NCBI GenBank assembly: GCA_005884115.1
Contig: VAXW01000004.1
Location: 186,001 to 250,000 of the forward strand
Length of the DNA stretch: 64,000 nucleotides
DNA from: Actinomycetota bacterium
Lineage (GTDB): Bacteria; Actinomycetota; Thermoleophilia; Solirubrobacterales; Solirubrobacteraceae
Direction: 5' to 3'
The notes below the pieces were generated by a model, which ran no database searches, was not told the DNA's origin, and saw nothing but the letters and a program-made list of their open reading frames with translations. Positions 34,811 to 46,105 of the stretch are shown here, piece by piece (position 1 is the stretch's first letter; each line of letters starts with the position of its first letter). Position numbers and translations under genes: made by a program.

Positions 34811-35302
34811 TCACCCTCGACGCTTGGGGACGCCGAGCGCCGCGCGCACGTCTGCGGCGCGCACGAGCGCACCGCCGCGGTAGGGGACGGTCAGCTCGGC
34901 GCGGTATGAGCGGCGCAGCTGCTCGAGCTCCTCGGCGAGCCGCGCCTCGGCCTGCAGCGCCACGTGCTCGAGCTCCTGCAGGCGCGCATGCAGGGCCTCG
35001 ATCTGCTCCTCGAGGTCGAGCACGCGCTCGACGCCGGCGAGGTTCAGCCCCAGCTCCGCGGTCATCTCCTGGATGCGCCGCAGCCGCTGCACGTCCTCCT
35101 GGGAGTAGAGGCGCGTGCCCTTCGGCGAGCGCTTGGGCTCGATCAGACCGCGCGCCTCGTAGATGCGCAGCGTCTGCGGATGCATCTGCGCGAGCTCCGC
35201 CGCGACCGAGATCATGAACACCCCGCGGTCGGCCGAGACCCTCACGCGCGCGACGCTCTGATCGCCTTCCACCCTCACACGGGCCCCGTCACGACGTGCC
35301 AT
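34811..35302 (-). CDS. hspR: HspR, MerR-family heat-shock repressor
   Basis: A 163-aa repressor. The MerR domain is [69 protein letters not shown] (residues 27-95), the typical HspR sequence, followed by a coiled coil ([17 protein letters not shown]). HspR represses dnaK and clpB operons at HAIR sites in actinobacteria. The gene overlaps the end of dnaJ by 14 bp. The promoter of this operon lacks an obvious canonical HAIR repeat (see the dnaK promoter). Confidence 0.94.
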   Translation of the reverse strand: MARRDGARVRVEGDQSVARVRVSADRGVFMISVAAELAQMHPQTLRIYEARGLIEPKRSPKGTRLYSQEDVQRLRRIQEMTAELGLNLAGVERVLDLEEQIEALHARLQELEHVALQAEARLAEELEQLRRSYRAELTVPYRGGALVRAADVRAALGVPKRRG

Positions 35303-36428
35303 GGCCTGCCTCCGTGGACTGGCGCGCCTGCGCGAACAGCTGTGCGCGCACGTCGCCGTTCATGACCTTCGAGAGCTCATCGACTGCCGCGCTCTGCTCC
35401 TCGGTGAGCTCGCGCGGGACGTCGATCACGAAGCGGTAGTGCAGATCGCCGCGATCCGAGCTCGAGCCGCCGGCCAGCTTCGGCGGGCCGGCGCCCCGCA
35501 GGCGCTGCACCGTGCCGTGCGTGGTACCCGCCCGCACGCGCAGCGTCTTGGTGCCGTCGAGCGTTGGCACCTGCACCTCGGCCCCGCGCACGGCCTCGGG
35601 GATCGTCAGAGGGACCTCGACCTCGAGGTTGTTGCCCTTGCGTTTGAACACCGGCGAGGAGGCCACGTGCGTGATCAGATAAAGGTCGCCCGGAGGTCCA
35701 CCGCGGCGGCCGGGCTCGCCCTTCCCGGCGAGCCGGATGCGGCTCCCCTCACGGACGCCCGCCGGCACGTTGACGCGCAGCCGCTTCACGGTCCGCACGG
35801 CGCCGCTGCCCTGGCAGGTGGGGCAAGGATTCTCGATCACCGTGCCCGAGCCTCCGCAGCGCGAGCAGGGCTGAGAGATCGAGAACATGCCCTGTCCCTG
35901 GGTTTCGATCCCGCGCCCCTCACAGCGCGGACAGACGATGGGGCTCGTGCCCGGCTTCGCGCCGGTGCCGTGACAGGTTGGGCAGGTTGCGTGCATCGGC
36001 ACCTGCAGGGGAACCTGAGCGCCCGAGATCGCCTGATCGAACGACAGCGACACGTGCGCCTCGAGATCGGCGCCGCGCTCCGCTCGCGGGCGCTGGCGCG
36101 CGCCGCGGCCGCCGAAGAGGTTGGAGAGGATGTCCCCCATCGAGGAGGCGTCGAAGTCGAAGTTGCCGAAGCCGCCGAAGCCGCCCCCGGGCCCTGCGCC
36201 GGTGGCGAACGGGCCGGTGCCAGAGTCGTACTGCTTGCGCTTCTCGGGATCGCCGAGCACGTCGTAGGCCTGCGAGACCTCCTTGAAGCGGGCCTCGGCC
36301 TGCTTGTCGTCGGGGTTGCGGTCGGGGTGGTATTTGCGCGCCAGCTTGCGGTAGGCCTTCTTGATCTCCTCCGCCGACGCCTTCTTGTCGACCCCGAGGG
36401 TCTTGTAGTAGTCGGGACGCAATGCCAT
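35289..36428 (-). CDS. dnaJ: Chaperone DnaJ
   Basis: A 379-aa type I J protein. The J domain [35 protein letters not shown] carries the HPD motif near residue 34; a Gly/Phe region ([17 protein letters not shown]) follows; four zinc-binding repeats are [24 protein letters not shown] and CPTCQGSG (about 148-215); the C-terminal substrate domain follows. It stimulates DnaK ATPase. It lies 15 bp after grpE in the dnaK operon. Confidence 0.97.
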   Translation of the reverse strand: MALRPDYYKTLGVDKKASAEEIKKAYRKLARKYHPDRNPDDKQAEARFKEVSQAYDVLGDPEKRKQYDSGTGPFATGAGPGGGFGGFGNFDFDASSMGDILSNLFGGRGARQRPRAERGADLEAHVSLSFDQAISGAQVPLQVPMHATCPTCHGTGAKPGTSPIVCPRCEGRGIETQGQGMFSISQPCSRCGGSGTVIENPCPTCQGSGAVRTVKRLRVNVPAGVREGSRIRLAGKGEPGRRGGPPGDLYLITHVASSPVFKRKGNNLEVEVPLTIPEAVRGAEVQVPTLDGTKTLRVRAGTTHGTVQRLRGAGPPKLAGGSSSDRGDLHYRFVIDVPRELTEEQSAAVDELSKVMNGDVRAQLFAQARQSTEAGHGTS

Positions 36429-36443
36429 GTGTCTCCCCGCTGG

Positions 36444-37133
36444 CTACGCCGCCACGACCACGCGGGCCGGGCGGATGATGGTCTGGCCCAGCCGGTAGCC
36501 GGGCTGGTAGACCTCCACGATTGTGCCGCTCTCAGCGCCCTCGGCGGGCTGCTCCGCGGTCGCCATCGCCTCGTGCAGCGCGGGGTCAAAGCGCTCGCCG
36601 AGCGGAGAGAAGGACTCCACGCCGGCGCGAGCGAGCGCGGCGCTCAGCTCTGAGCGCACCAGACGAACTCCGTCCAGCAGCGGATCGTTCTCCGCCGCGG
36701 CAGCCAGCGCGCGGTCGAGGTTGTCCAGCGCCGGCAGCAGCTCGCCGGCGAGCTTGGTCACGCCGCGCTCCTGCGCCTGCGCCGCCTCGCGCGCGACGCG
36801 CTTGCGGAAGTTCTCGAAGTCGGCCTGCGTGCGTTGCGCGAGCGAGAGGTACTCATCACGCTGCGCGGCCACCGCGACCAGCTCGTCGAGGTCGCCTTGG
36901 AGCACCTCACTGGCGTCGCCGCCGCTCACGGCCTGATCCTTCTCCTTCTTGGCACCGTCAACCGCCGCGCCGGCGTCGCCGCGAGCGTGCTCGGAGTCAA
37001 CCGGTGCGCGCTCGTCCCCGCGCGCCCCCTCGGCGTCACCGGCCCCCGGCGCTGGTGCGCCGGGGGCATCGGGCTTCCGGGCCACGGACTCGCCGGCGAG
37101 ACGCTGCTCGATCGTCTGCTCGGACTTGCGCAT
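36444..37133 (-). CDS. grpE: GrpE nucleotide exchange factor
   Basis: A 229-aa protein. The first 75 residues are acidic, Gly/Ala/Pro-rich and likely disordered; then the long GrpE helix (ELVAVAAQRDEYLSLAQRTQADFENFRKRVAREAAQA) and the beta domain ending GTIVEVYQPGYRLGQTIIRPARVVVA, the PROSITE-like GrpE signature. It resets DnaK by releasing ADP. It begins six bases after the dnaK stop, consistent with cotranscription. Confidence 0.96.
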   Translation of the reverse strand: MRKSEQTIEQRLAGESVARKPDAPGAPAPGAGDAEGARGDERAPVDSEHARGDAGAAVDGAKKEKDQAVSGGDASEVLQGDLDELVAVAAQRDEYLSLAQRTQADFENFRKRVAREAAQAQERGVTKLAGELLPALDNLDRALAAAAENDPLLDGVRLVRSELSAALARAGVESFSPLGERFDPALHEAMATAEQPAEGAESGTIVEVYQPGYRLGQTIIRPARVVVAA

Positions 37134-37139
37134 GTCGCC

Positions 37140-39053
<1,914 letters not shown>

Positions 39054-39095
39054 CTGGGAATGCTCCTTCAAATCAGCTTGATAAATCTAAGCGGC

Positions 39096-39124
39096 AGTGT
39101 AATAGATTTTTTGAGCGACTTCAA
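39096..39124 (-). promoter_or_regulatory. dnaK operon promoter with an overlapping TTGA/TCAA dyad
   Basis: On the minus strand: TTGAAG (39124-39119), 17-bp spacer, TACACT (39101-39096), 42 bp before the dnaK ATG, in a conspicuously AT-rich patch. TTGA-N6-TCAA (39124-39111) overlaps the -35. This is not the canonical HspR repeat CTTGAGT-N7-ACTCAAG, so HspR control here would need a degenerate site. Confidence 0.6.
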
Positions 39125-39289
39125 GCACGTCTGAAGACCGCGTTCCGCGCCGTCGGGCACTGCTCGGCACGCGGCCCGCCCCGCGTGCGTGTGCGCTCGT
39201 CGTGGGGCTGATACCCCGTTCAGCGACCAGCGCTCGGCTGGACCCGTCCAGCTGGCTTCGGCGAGGCCTCAACGCGCTACCTTGCGCGT

Positions 39290-39967
39290 GTGAGCACAGG
39301 CGCCGCGACCAAGCAGCTGTTGCCCGGCGCGGCGCTGAAGCCGCGGCTGCGCGGCGTCTCGCACGAGTACGCGTTCTTCGTCTCGCTCGCGTGCGGGGCC
39401 GGCCTCATCCTCGCCGCCTCCGGCGGCCGGGCGCGCCTGGCGGCGAGCGTCTACGCCGTGGCCGTCTCCGCACTGTTCGGGACGAGCGCTCTGTATCACC
39501 GCGTGAGCTGGCGGCCAGGCGCGCGCCGCTGGATGCGGCGCCTGGATCACTCGATGATCTTCGTGCTCATCGCCGGCACGTACACGCCCGTCGCGCTGCT
39601 CGCCCTCAGCGGCACGCTGGCGAACGCGATCCTCGTCGTGCTGTGGGCCGGGGCATTGGCCGGCATGGCGTTCAAGCTCGCCTGGATCGACGCTCCTAAG
39701 TGGCTGCTGGCGGCCATCTATGTGGCGCTCGGACTGATCTCGGCGGCGGTCATGGGAGAGCTGCCCGCGGCGATCGGCTGGCTCGGCGTGGCGGGCCTCG
39801 CGAGCGGGGGCCTGCTGTACATCGCGGGCGCCGTCATCTACGCCAGCGAACGCCCGAACCCGTGGCCGCGGGTGTTCGGCTACCACGAGGTCTTCCACGC
39901 GCTGGTGATCGCGGCGGCGGGGCTGCACTACGCGGTCATCGCCTTCGCGGTGCTGCCGCGCGGCTGA
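39290..39967 (+). CDS. Hemolysin III/AdipoR-family membrane protein
   Basis: A 225-aa seven-helix protein of the PAQR/hemolysin III (YqfA) family. The pattern LRGVSHEYAFFVSLACGAGL opens it; the conserved SALYHRVSW near 65, RRLDHSMIFVLIAGTYTPVAL near 83, and FGYHEVFHALVIAAAGLHYAV near 200 hold the family's metal-binding His residues and Asp. The name hemolysin III is historical; a hydrolase-like role in lipid homeostasis is suspected. GTG 39290 has TACCTT six bases upstream (leaderless). Its end overlaps the convergent endonuclease gene by 40 bp. Confidence 0.92.
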   Translation: MSTGAATKQLLPGAALKPRLRGVSHEYAFFVSLACGAGLILAASGGRARLAASVYAVAVSALFGTSALYHRVSWRPGARRWMRRLDHSMIFVLIAGTYTPVALLALSGTLANAILVVLWAGALAGMAFKLAWIDAPKWLLAAIYVALGLISAAVMGELPAAIGWLGVAGLASGGLLYIAGAVIYASERPNPWPRVFGYHEVFHALVIAAAGLHYAVIAFAVLPRG

Positions 39968-40737
39968 GCGCTGCGCGCCCGGGGACGGGCCTGCGCCGCG
40001 GCGAACAACCCCCGGCTGGGGCACATGCGCGCGAGAGCGCACTCATCGCACGCCGGCGCTCGCGCGTGGCAGGTGCGCCGGCCGTGGCGCAGCATGTTCA
40101 CGTGCAGCTCCAGCTCCTGCCCGGGGGGCGTGAGCGCGAGCATCTGATCGTGGAGCTCCGCGAATCCCGCGCCCGGGCGCAGCAGGTGCAGGCGTGTCCC
40201 TACGCGCGAGACGTGCGTGTCGACCGGCACCTCATGCAGGCCGTAGGAGAACAGCAGCACGCAGGCAGCCGTCTTGCGCCCCACGCCTGGCAGCCTGATG
40301 AGGTAGTCGCGCGACTCGTCAAGCGCCGCGTCCGCCATCCAGTCCAGCGAGAGCTCGTGCGCGGGGTCACGGGGGTCGGCTGAGATCGCGCGCAGGATCG
40401 CCTGGATGCGCTGCGACTTGACCTTCGATATCCCGCCCGGGCGGATCGCCTCCTCGACCTCGGCCACGGGCGCGTCGCGCACGGCCTCCCACGAGGGCAG
40501 GCGCTCGCGCAGACGCAGGTAGGCGACGTCGCGGTTGCGGTCGTTCGTCGACTGCGAGAGCACCGTGAGCACGAGCTCGGCGAGCGGGTGCCCGTGCGGG
40601 CGCATGCGGGGTTCACCGAAGACCGCGCGCAGGCGTTCGCGCACCCTCACCACACGCGCGCGGCTCGGCGGCCGCCACGCACGCGCGGCGGCGTCCGCAC
40701 GGGCGCGCCGCCCGGGACCTGCGGCTTGGCGCGACAC
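39928..40737 (-). CDS. Endonuclease III-like DNA glycosylase
   Basis: A 269-aa base-excision repair enzyme of the HhH-GPD superfamily. The helix-hairpin-helix LPGVGRKTAACVLLF near residue 157 carries the catalytic Lys, and VPVDTHVSRVGTRL the catalytic Asp. A C-x6-C-x2-C-x5-C cluster (CHARAPACDECALARMC, near 230) binds [4Fe-4S]. It differs from housekeeping Nth in having STNDRNRDVAYLRLRERLPSWEA, as seen in a second actinobacterial Nth-like group, so it may be a paralogue. GTG 40737 has TACCGT six bases upstream; the next gene diverges 44 bp away with the same arrangement. Confidence 0.9.
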   Translation of the reverse strand: MSRQAAGPGRRARADAAARAWRPPSRARVVRVRERLRAVFGEPRMRPHGHPLAELVLTVLSQSTNDRNRDVAYLRLRERLPSWEAVRDAPVAEVEEAIRPGGISKVKSQRIQAILRAISADPRDPAHELSLDWMADAALDESRDYLIRLPGVGRKTAACVLLFSYGLHEVPVDTHVSRVGTRLHLLRPGAGFAELHDQMLALTPPGQELELHVNMLRHGRRTCHARAPACDECALARMCPSRGLFAAAQARPRARSAQPRGSTAKAMTA

Positions 40738-40781
40738 GCCATCACGGTATCCGGCCAGCGCGCCGCGTATATCCTCGCTCG

Positions 40782-41597
40782 GTGCCCGAGTGCAGCGACC
40801 ACGGCGGCGAGCTCGACGGCCTGCCGATCTTCTGGCGCAGCGCTGAGAGCGACGCGCCGGCCGTGCCGCTGTACCTGCACGGCGTGCCGACGAGCTGCGA
40901 CGACTGGCTGCCCTTCCTCGCGCGCGGCGGCGGCGTGGCGCCGGATCTGCCTGGATTCGGTCGCTCGGGAAAGCCCGGCTCGCGCGCATACACGATGCCC
41001 GAGTACGACCAATTCATCGAGCGCTTCCTCGAGCTCGTAGGCGTGCAGCGCGTGAGCATGGTCGTCCACGACTGGGGAGGCGTGGGCCTGCTGTTCGCCC
41101 AGCGCCACCCCGAGCGCGTGGCGAGGCTCGTGGTGATGAACACGGTGCCACTGTTGGAGGGCTACCGCTGGCACCGCATAGCGCGCATCTGGCGCACCCC
41201 GCTGCTGGGCGAGCTGGCGATGGGGAGCGTCAACCGCCGTACCCTGCGCTTCGCCTCGCGCGAGTCAAACGCCACCCCCGGCCCGATGCCGCAGGCGTGG
41301 CAGGACAGCGTCCTGGAGCACTTCGACCACGGCACGCAGCGCGCGATCCTGAGGCTGTATCGAAGCTCGTCGCCGGAGGCTCTGCGCCGCGCCGGCGCGC
41401 ATCTCGGGCGTCTGCGCATGCCGGCGCTCGTGCTGTGGGGAGTGAGGGACCCCTACATCCCCGCGCGCTTCGCGGCCGCGTACGCGCAGGCGCTGGGCGA
41501 CGCGGAGCTCGTCGAGCTTGACGACGCGGGCCACTGGCCGTGGCTCGACCGCCCAGACGCGATCGAGTGGGTGGTGGACTTCGTGTCCGCCGCGTGA
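40782..41597 (+). CDS. Alpha/beta hydrolase, haloalkane dehalogenase-like
   Basis: A 271-aa alpha/beta hydrolase. Oxyanion region: YLHGVPTSCDDW; nucleophile elbow VVHDWGGVG near residue 94, with Asp as nucleophile as in haloalkane dehalogenases and epoxide hydrolases; acid Asp in VLWGVRDPYIP near 225; base His in DDAGHWPWLDRP near 252. Substrate not deducible. GTG 40782 has TATCCT six bases upstream. Its stop overlaps the GTG of the next gene as GTGA. Confidence 0.88.
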   Translation: MPECSDHGGELDGLPIFWRSAESDAPAVPLYLHGVPTSCDDWLPFLARGGGVAPDLPGFGRSGKPGSRAYTMPEYDQFIERFLELVGVQRVSMVVHDWGGVGLLFAQRHPERVARLVVMNTVPLLEGYRWHRIARIWRTPLLGELAMGSVNRRTLRFASRESNATPGPMPQAWQDSVLEHFDHGTQRAILRLYRSSSPEALRRAGAHLGRLRMPALVLWGVRDPYIPARFAAAYAQALGDAELVELDDAGHWPWLDRPDAIEWVVDFVSAA

Positions 41598-43237
41598 AGC
41601 TGCTCAGCCGAGCGCGGCCTGTAGACGCGTGGCTCTTCACGGCCGCGTGCGCGCTCGCATACGTGCTGCTCGCGCCGCCGAGCGCCGACCTGGCAGCAGC
41701 GGACTACCGCAGCGAGCTGTTCTCGCATGCCGGTCTGACGCTGTGGGACAACGCCTGGTACGGCGGCCACCACCTGCTCGCGTACTCCCTGCTCGCACCC
41801 GCGCTGAGCGCGCTGCTCGGCGCGCAGCTTTTGGCTGCGATCTCGATGACGCTGGCAGCGGCGCTGTTCGCTCGTTTGATCGCGGGTCGCTTCGAGCACA
41901 GCGCGAGCGCCCTTGCGACCGGCTGGTTCGCGCTCGGGGCGGCCATAGGGCTGCTGGCCAACCGCGTCCCGTTCGACCTCGGCCTCGCGCTCGGGCTCGC
42001 GGCGCTGCTGGCGAGGAGTCGCGCTGGCCGGCTGAGGGCCGGCCGGCTGAGGGCGGCCCGGAGCCTGCTCGCGCTCGCGCTGGCGCTGGCCGTCCTGTGC
42101 GCGTGCGCGAGCCCGGTGGCAGGCGCGTTTCTCGCGCTCGCAGCCTTCTCCGACGCGCTCGCGCAGCGGGCCGGCGTCTCTGCTGCCGGCCTCGCGCTCG
42201 CCGCCGCCTCGCTGGCGCCGATCGCGCTCCTCTTCGTCGCCTTCCCCGAAGGCGGCTCGCAGCCGTTCGTGGCCTCCGCCTTCTATCCCGCGCTGGCCGG
42301 GGTGCTGCTGATTGGCGCACTGATCCCGGCGGCCGAGCGCACGCTGCGACTCGGCACGCTGCTGTACGCGCTGGTGCTGGTCGGCGCCTTCGTGGTGCCC
42401 TCGGCGCTCGGGGGAAACGCGGACCGCCTCGGGGCGCTGCTCGCCGGCCCGGTCGCGGCGTGCGCGCTCGCGGGCAGCCGAGCCGGCGCTAGGCGACTGG
42501 CGCTCGTCGTGCTCGCGCCCTTCCTGCTCTACTGGCAGGCCAACGCGGCGGTCGCTGACTTCGCGGCCGCGGTGTCGGATCCCGCCGCGCGCTCCTCCTA
42601 CTACGCCCCCCTGCTCGGCGAGCTGCATGCGCTCGGCGTCGGCTTCGACGCGCGCCCGGAGCGCATCGAGGTCGTCCCCACGCGCAACCACTTCGAGGCG
42701 CGCTTCATCGCGCCGCAGGTGATGCTCGCGCGCGGCTGGGAGCGACAGCTCGACCGGTCGCGCAACGCGCTCTTCTACGACGAATCGAGGCCGCTCACGC
42801 TCGCGCGCTACAGCGCGTGGCTTGCCTCGCGGAGCGTGGCCTACGTCGCGCTGCCCGAGGGCGCTTCGCTGGACTACTCCGGTCGCGCGGAGGCGCGCCT
42901 TGTGCGGCGCGCCGCGGGCGCCGCCGGCCTGCGCGAGGTCTGGCGCGCGCGGCACTGGCGGCTCTTCTCGGTGCTCGCCGCGAGCCCGCTGGCGACGCCG
43001 CCGGCGCTGCTCGAGCGCGCCGGTCACGATGACTTCACGTTGGCTGTGCCCGGACCGGGGACGTTCGCGGTGCGCCTGCGCTACACGCCCTACTGGGCGC
43101 TCGCCGGCGGACGCGGATGCGTGGGTCGGGCCGGCGGCGGCTGGACAGCGGTGCGGGCGGGCGGGCGCGGCAGCCTGCACGTGGTCATCGATTTCTCGCT
43201 CGCGCGCATCTTCGAGCGCGGTCCGCGCTGCCGCTGA
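41594..43237 (+). CDS. Uncharacterised polytopic membrane protein
   Basis: A 547-aa protein with about ten hydrophobic segments in the first 330 residues, beginning WLFTAACALAYVLLAPPSADLAAADYRSELF, followed by GLTLWDNAWYGGHHLLAYSLLAPALSALLG, and a C-terminal soluble part of about 200 residues (VDARPERIEVVPTRNHFEARFIAP, SRSVAYVALPEGASLDYSG) likely outside. The layout resembles GT-C type membrane glycosyltransferases or their partner proteins (long loop with Asp after the first helix), but no catalytic motif is certain. GTG start coupled to the preceding hydrolase; it precedes lipid-modifying genes. Confidence 0.75.
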   Translation: MKLLSRARPVDAWLFTAACALAYVLLAPPSADLAAADYRSELFSHAGLTLWDNAWYGGHHLLAYSLLAPALSALLGAQLLAAISMTLAAALFARLIAGRFEHSASALATGWFALGAAIGLLANRVPFDLGLALGLAALLARSRAGRLRAGRLRAARSLLALALALAVLCACASPVAGAFLALAAFSDALAQRAGVSAAGLALAAASLAPIALLFVAFPEGGSQPFVASAFYPALAGVLLIGALIPAAERTLRLGTLLYALVLVGAFVVPSALGGNADRLGALLAGPVAACALAGSRAGARRLALVVLAPFLLYWQANAAVADFAAAVSDPAARSSYYAPLLGELHALGVGFDARPERIEVVPTRNHFEARFIAPQVMLARGWERQLDRSRNALFYDESRPLTLARYSAWLASRSVAYVALPEGASLDYSGRAEARLVRRAAGAAGLREVWRARHWRLFSVLAASPLATPPALLERAGHDDFTLAVPGPGTFAVRLRYTPYWALAGGRGCVGRAGGGWTAVRAGGRGSLHVVIDFSLARIFERGPRCR

Positions 43238-43272
43238 GCCCGTTCGAGCACGGTCGTTTAGGCTTGCAGCCG

Positions 43273-44064
43273 ATGGTCGCCCACGCCCGCCGTCTGCAGG
43301 CGCGCGTCCTGCCCCAAGGGTGGCTGGACGGGCTGCGCCAGCTTGCGCTCTTCCTCACCGCGTACTTCGGCTACCGCCTGGTGCGAGGACTGGTCGAGGG
43401 GCGCGCGACGGCGGCCTTCCAGCACGCGCGCGAGCTGATCTCGATCGAGCGCACGCTGCACATGTTCATCGAGCCGAGCGTGCAGGCATGGGCGTCGGGC
43501 AGCCACGTGGTGATGATGAGCGCGAGCTGGCTGTACGTGAACGCGCAGGGACCGATCACGATCGGCGCGCTGCTGTACCTCTACGTGCGCCACAACGAAC
43601 GCTTCTACTTCGTGCGCAACATGTTCATGGTGGCGATGGCGATCGCCCTCGTCGGCTACGTCGTCTTTCCGACCGCGCCGCCGCGCTTCATGCCCGAGTG
43701 GGGCTTCATCGACACCGTAAGGAACCTCACGCCGGTAAACGTCTCGCACACGAGCGCCTCGATGAGCGCGCTGCTGAACCCATACGCGGCGGTGCCCTCG
43801 ATGCACGTCGCCTTCGCGCTCATGATCGCCTGGCCGCTCGCCCGGCTGTCGCGGCGCCCGGCCGTACGCGTCGCCTGGATCATGTATCCATTCGTGATGG
43901 TGTTCGTGATCGTGGTGACCGCCAACCACTTCATCCTCGACGCGCTGCTCGGCGCCCTGACGGCGGCGGCCTCGGCGGGCGGGGCGAGCTGGCTGGCTCG
44001 GACGCGGCCCGGCGCGTGGCGCTTCTCTCGGGTTCCCGCCGCGAGGGTTACGAGCGCTTCCTGA
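43273..44064 (+). CDS. PAP2-superfamily membrane phosphatase (inositolphosphotransferase-like)
   Basis: A 263-aa membrane protein with about six helices and PAP2 motifs: FPTAPPRFMPEWGF (first conserved loop) near 135, AVPSMHVAFALMIAW near 178 with catalytic His, and ANHFILDALLGALTA near 218 with the second His and Asp. This PSMHV/NH-ILDA form is that of PAP2_3 proteins related to inositol phosphorylceramide synthase (Aur1). ATG 43273 has TAGGCT eight bases upstream. The neighbours (CDP-alcohol phosphatidyltransferase and inositol-phosphate synthase) support a role in inositol-lipid or lipoglycan turnover. Confidence 0.9.
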   Translation: MVAHARRLQARVLPQGWLDGLRQLALFLTAYFGYRLVRGLVEGRATAAFQHARELISIERTLHMFIEPSVQAWASGSHVVMMSASWLYVNAQGPITIGALLYLYVRHNERFYFVRNMFMVAMAIALVGYVVFPTAPPRFMPEWGFIDTVRNLTPVNVSHTSASMSALLNPYAAVPSMHVAFALMIAWPLARLSRRPAVRVAWIMYPFVMVFVIVVTANHFILDALLGALTAAASAGGASWLARTRPGAWRFSRVPAARVTSAS

Positions 44065-44075
44065 GCTGGACGAAG

Positions 44076-44738
44076 ATGGCGCCGCGGCAACACGCACCGC
44101 CGAGGCGCGCCCGCCGGATGCGGGCGCGCGCCCGGGCGCGCCCGCGCGCGCCGATCGGGGCAGGCGAACGCCGCGAACTGGTTCGCAACCGCCTGATCGA
44201 GTCGCGCTTGACGCCCAACGCGATCTCCATCACCGGGCTCGCGCTGAACGTGGCGGCGGCGGCGCTCGTGTGGGAACACCTCTTCTTCCTCGGCGGCGTC
44301 GCGTTCATCATCGGCTCGATCATGGACACGCTCGACGGGCGCTACTCGCGCATGTCGGGCAAGGGAACCCCGTTTGGCGCCTTCCTCGACTCGACGCTGG
44401 ATCGCATCGAGGAGGGCATCGTGCTGACCGCTGTGGCCGCGTACTTTGCGCTCGCGGGCGACCGCTTCGCCACGGCCGCGGTGGTGGTCGCTGTGCTCGC
44501 TTCGTTGATGGTCAGCTACACGCGCGCGCGCGCCGAGGCGCTGGGCGTCGAGTGCAAGGTGGGAATCGCAACGCGGCCGGTGCGCGTCGTGATCCTCTCG
44601 ATCGGGCTCGTGTTCGCAAAAGGCGCTTCGCTGGGCAACTTCGGCCTGCTGCGACCGGCCGTGTACGTGCTCGCGGCGCTCAGCGTGATCACCGTCGTGC
44701 AGCGCACGTGGCACGTGCGCGCGGCGCTGTCCGCGTGA
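44076..44738 (+). CDS. CDP-alcohol phosphatidyltransferase (probably phosphatidylinositol-phosphate synthase type)
   Basis: A 220-aa membrane enzyme. The family motif D-x2-D-G-x2-(A/S)-R-x8-G-x3-D-x3-D is present in DTLDGRYSR, then GAFLDSTLD near residues 92-118. The head is very Arg-rich (about 1-30), then RLTPNAISITGLALNVAAAAL as first helix. It transfers a phosphatidyl group from CDP-diacylglycerol to an alcohol acceptor. Because the next gene makes myo-inositol-3-phosphate, inositol phosphate is the likely acceptor, as in mycobacterial PIP synthase. It starts 11 bp after the PAP2 gene. The exact acceptor is inference. Confidence 0.88.
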   Translation: MAPRQHAPPRRARRMRARARARPRAPIGAGERRELVRNRLIESRLTPNAISITGLALNVAAAALVWEHLFFLGGVAFIIGSIMDTLDGRYSRMSGKGTPFGAFLDSTLDRIEEGIVLTAVAAYFALAGDRFATAAVVVAVLASLMVSYTRARAEALGVECKVGIATRPVRVVILSIGLVFAKGASLGNFGLLRPAVYVLAALSVITVVQRTWHVRAALSA

Positions 44739-44823
44739 GCGCGACGGCACGCGCCGGTGTGACCTGCTGGCCGCTGCGGAGTAGTCTCTGCGACCAGCCC
44801 GCCCCAGGAAGGACATCAAAGAA

Positions 44824-46062
44824 GTGATCTCAGAGCAATCAAACGGTGGCGCCCGCAACGGCGCGGCCTCCAAGAACGGCGCCGGGCGCTATCAGCGCGA
44901 CCGCGTTCGCGTGGCGATCATCGGCGTAGGCAACTGTGCCTCCGCGTTCGTGCAGGGCATCCACTACTACCGCGACGCCGACCCCGCGCAGCGCGTGCCG
45001 GGCCTGATGCACGTCGAGCTCGGCGGCTACCACGTGCGCGACATCGAGTTCAGCGCAGCCTTCGACATCGACTCGAGCAAGGTGGGCACGGATCTGGGCG
45101 AGGCGATCTGGGCGGGCGAGAACAACACGCTGGCCTTCGCCGAGGTCCCGCGCACGCTCGGCGTGCCGGTGCACCGCGGCATGACACACGACGGCCTGGG
45201 CAAGTACCTGAAGGAGAAGATCACCAAGGCGCCGGGCGAGACGGCGGACATCGTGCAGATCCTCAAGGACACGCGCACCGATGTGGTCGTCTCCTACCTG
45301 CCGGTCGGCTCCGAGCAGGCGACCAAGTGGTACGTCGAGCAGGTGCTCGAGGCCGGCTGCGGCTTCGTCAACTGCATCCCCGTGTTCATCGCGCGCGAGC
45401 GCTACTGGGACAAGCGCTTCAAAGCGGCCGGGCTGCCGATCGTGGGCGACGACATCAAGTCGCAGGTCGGCGCGACGATCGTGCACCGCACGCTGGCGCG
45501 GCTGCTCTCCGATCGCGGCGTGAAGATGCTGCGCACCTCACAGCTGAACGTGGGCGGCAACATGGACTTCTACAACATGCTCGAGCGCGAGCGGCTGGAG
45601 TCGAAGAAGATCTCAAAGACCAACGCCGTGACCTCGATCATGGACGAGGAGCTGCCGGCAGACGACGTCTACATCGGGCCCTCCGACTACGTGCCGTGGC
45701 TGGGCGACCGCAAGTGGGCGCACATCCGCGTCGAGGGCCAGGCCTTCGGCGATGTGCCCCTGAACGTGGAACTGAAGCTCGAGGTGTGGGACTCGCCGAA
45801 CTCGGCTGGCATCGTGATCGACGCGGTGCGCTGCTGCAAGCTGGCACTCAACAACGGGCTCGGCGGTCAGCTCGACGGGCCTTCCTCCTATCTGATGAAG
45901 TCGCCTCAGAACCAGCGCCCGGACGAGCGCGCGCGCGCGGACACAGAGAAGTTCATCGCCAAGTATTCGCGCACGCCCGCGAACGCCGCTGTGTCCGGCA
46001 AGCCCGCGCGCCCGACGCGCGCGCGGGCGTCGAGAAGAGCGCAGCGGGCCGCGAAGAAGTAG
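44824..46062 (+). CDS. ino1: Myo-inositol-1(3)-phosphate synthase
   Basis: A 412-aa NAD-dependent synthase converting glucose 6-phosphate to inositol phosphate. It has [21 protein letters not shown] near residue 30 (NAD-binding), [34 protein letters not shown] near 210 and [16 protein letters not shown], with SKTNAVTSI and [26 protein letters not shown], as in the actinobacterial/archaeal short enzyme. The C-terminal 45 residues are a basic Arg/Ala-rich tail absent from the core enzyme. GTG start 44824. Follows the lipid genes and supplies their head group. Confidence 0.95.
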   Translation: MISEQSNGGARNGAASKNGAGRYQRDRVRVAIIGVGNCASAFVQGIHYYRDADPAQRVPGLMHVELGGYHVRDIEFSAAFDIDSSKVGTDLGEAIWAGENNTLAFAEVPRTLGVPVHRGMTHDGLGKYLKEKITKAPGETADIVQILKDTRTDVVVSYLPVGSEQATKWYVEQVLEAGCGFVNCIPVFIARERYWDKRFKAAGLPIVGDDIKSQVGATIVHRTLARLLSDRGVKMLRTSQLNVGGNMDFYNMLERERLESKKISKTNAVTSIMDEELPADDVYIGPSDYVPWLGDRKWAHIRVEGQAFGDVPLNVELKLEVWDSPNSAGIVIDAVRCCKLALNNGLGGQLDGPSSYLMKSPQNQRPDERARADTEKFIAKYSRTPANAAVSGKPARPTRARASRRAQRAAKK

Positions 46063-46105
46063 TCCGACAGCCGCGCGGGCGAAGGAACGCGATAATCGTC
46101 GGCCG

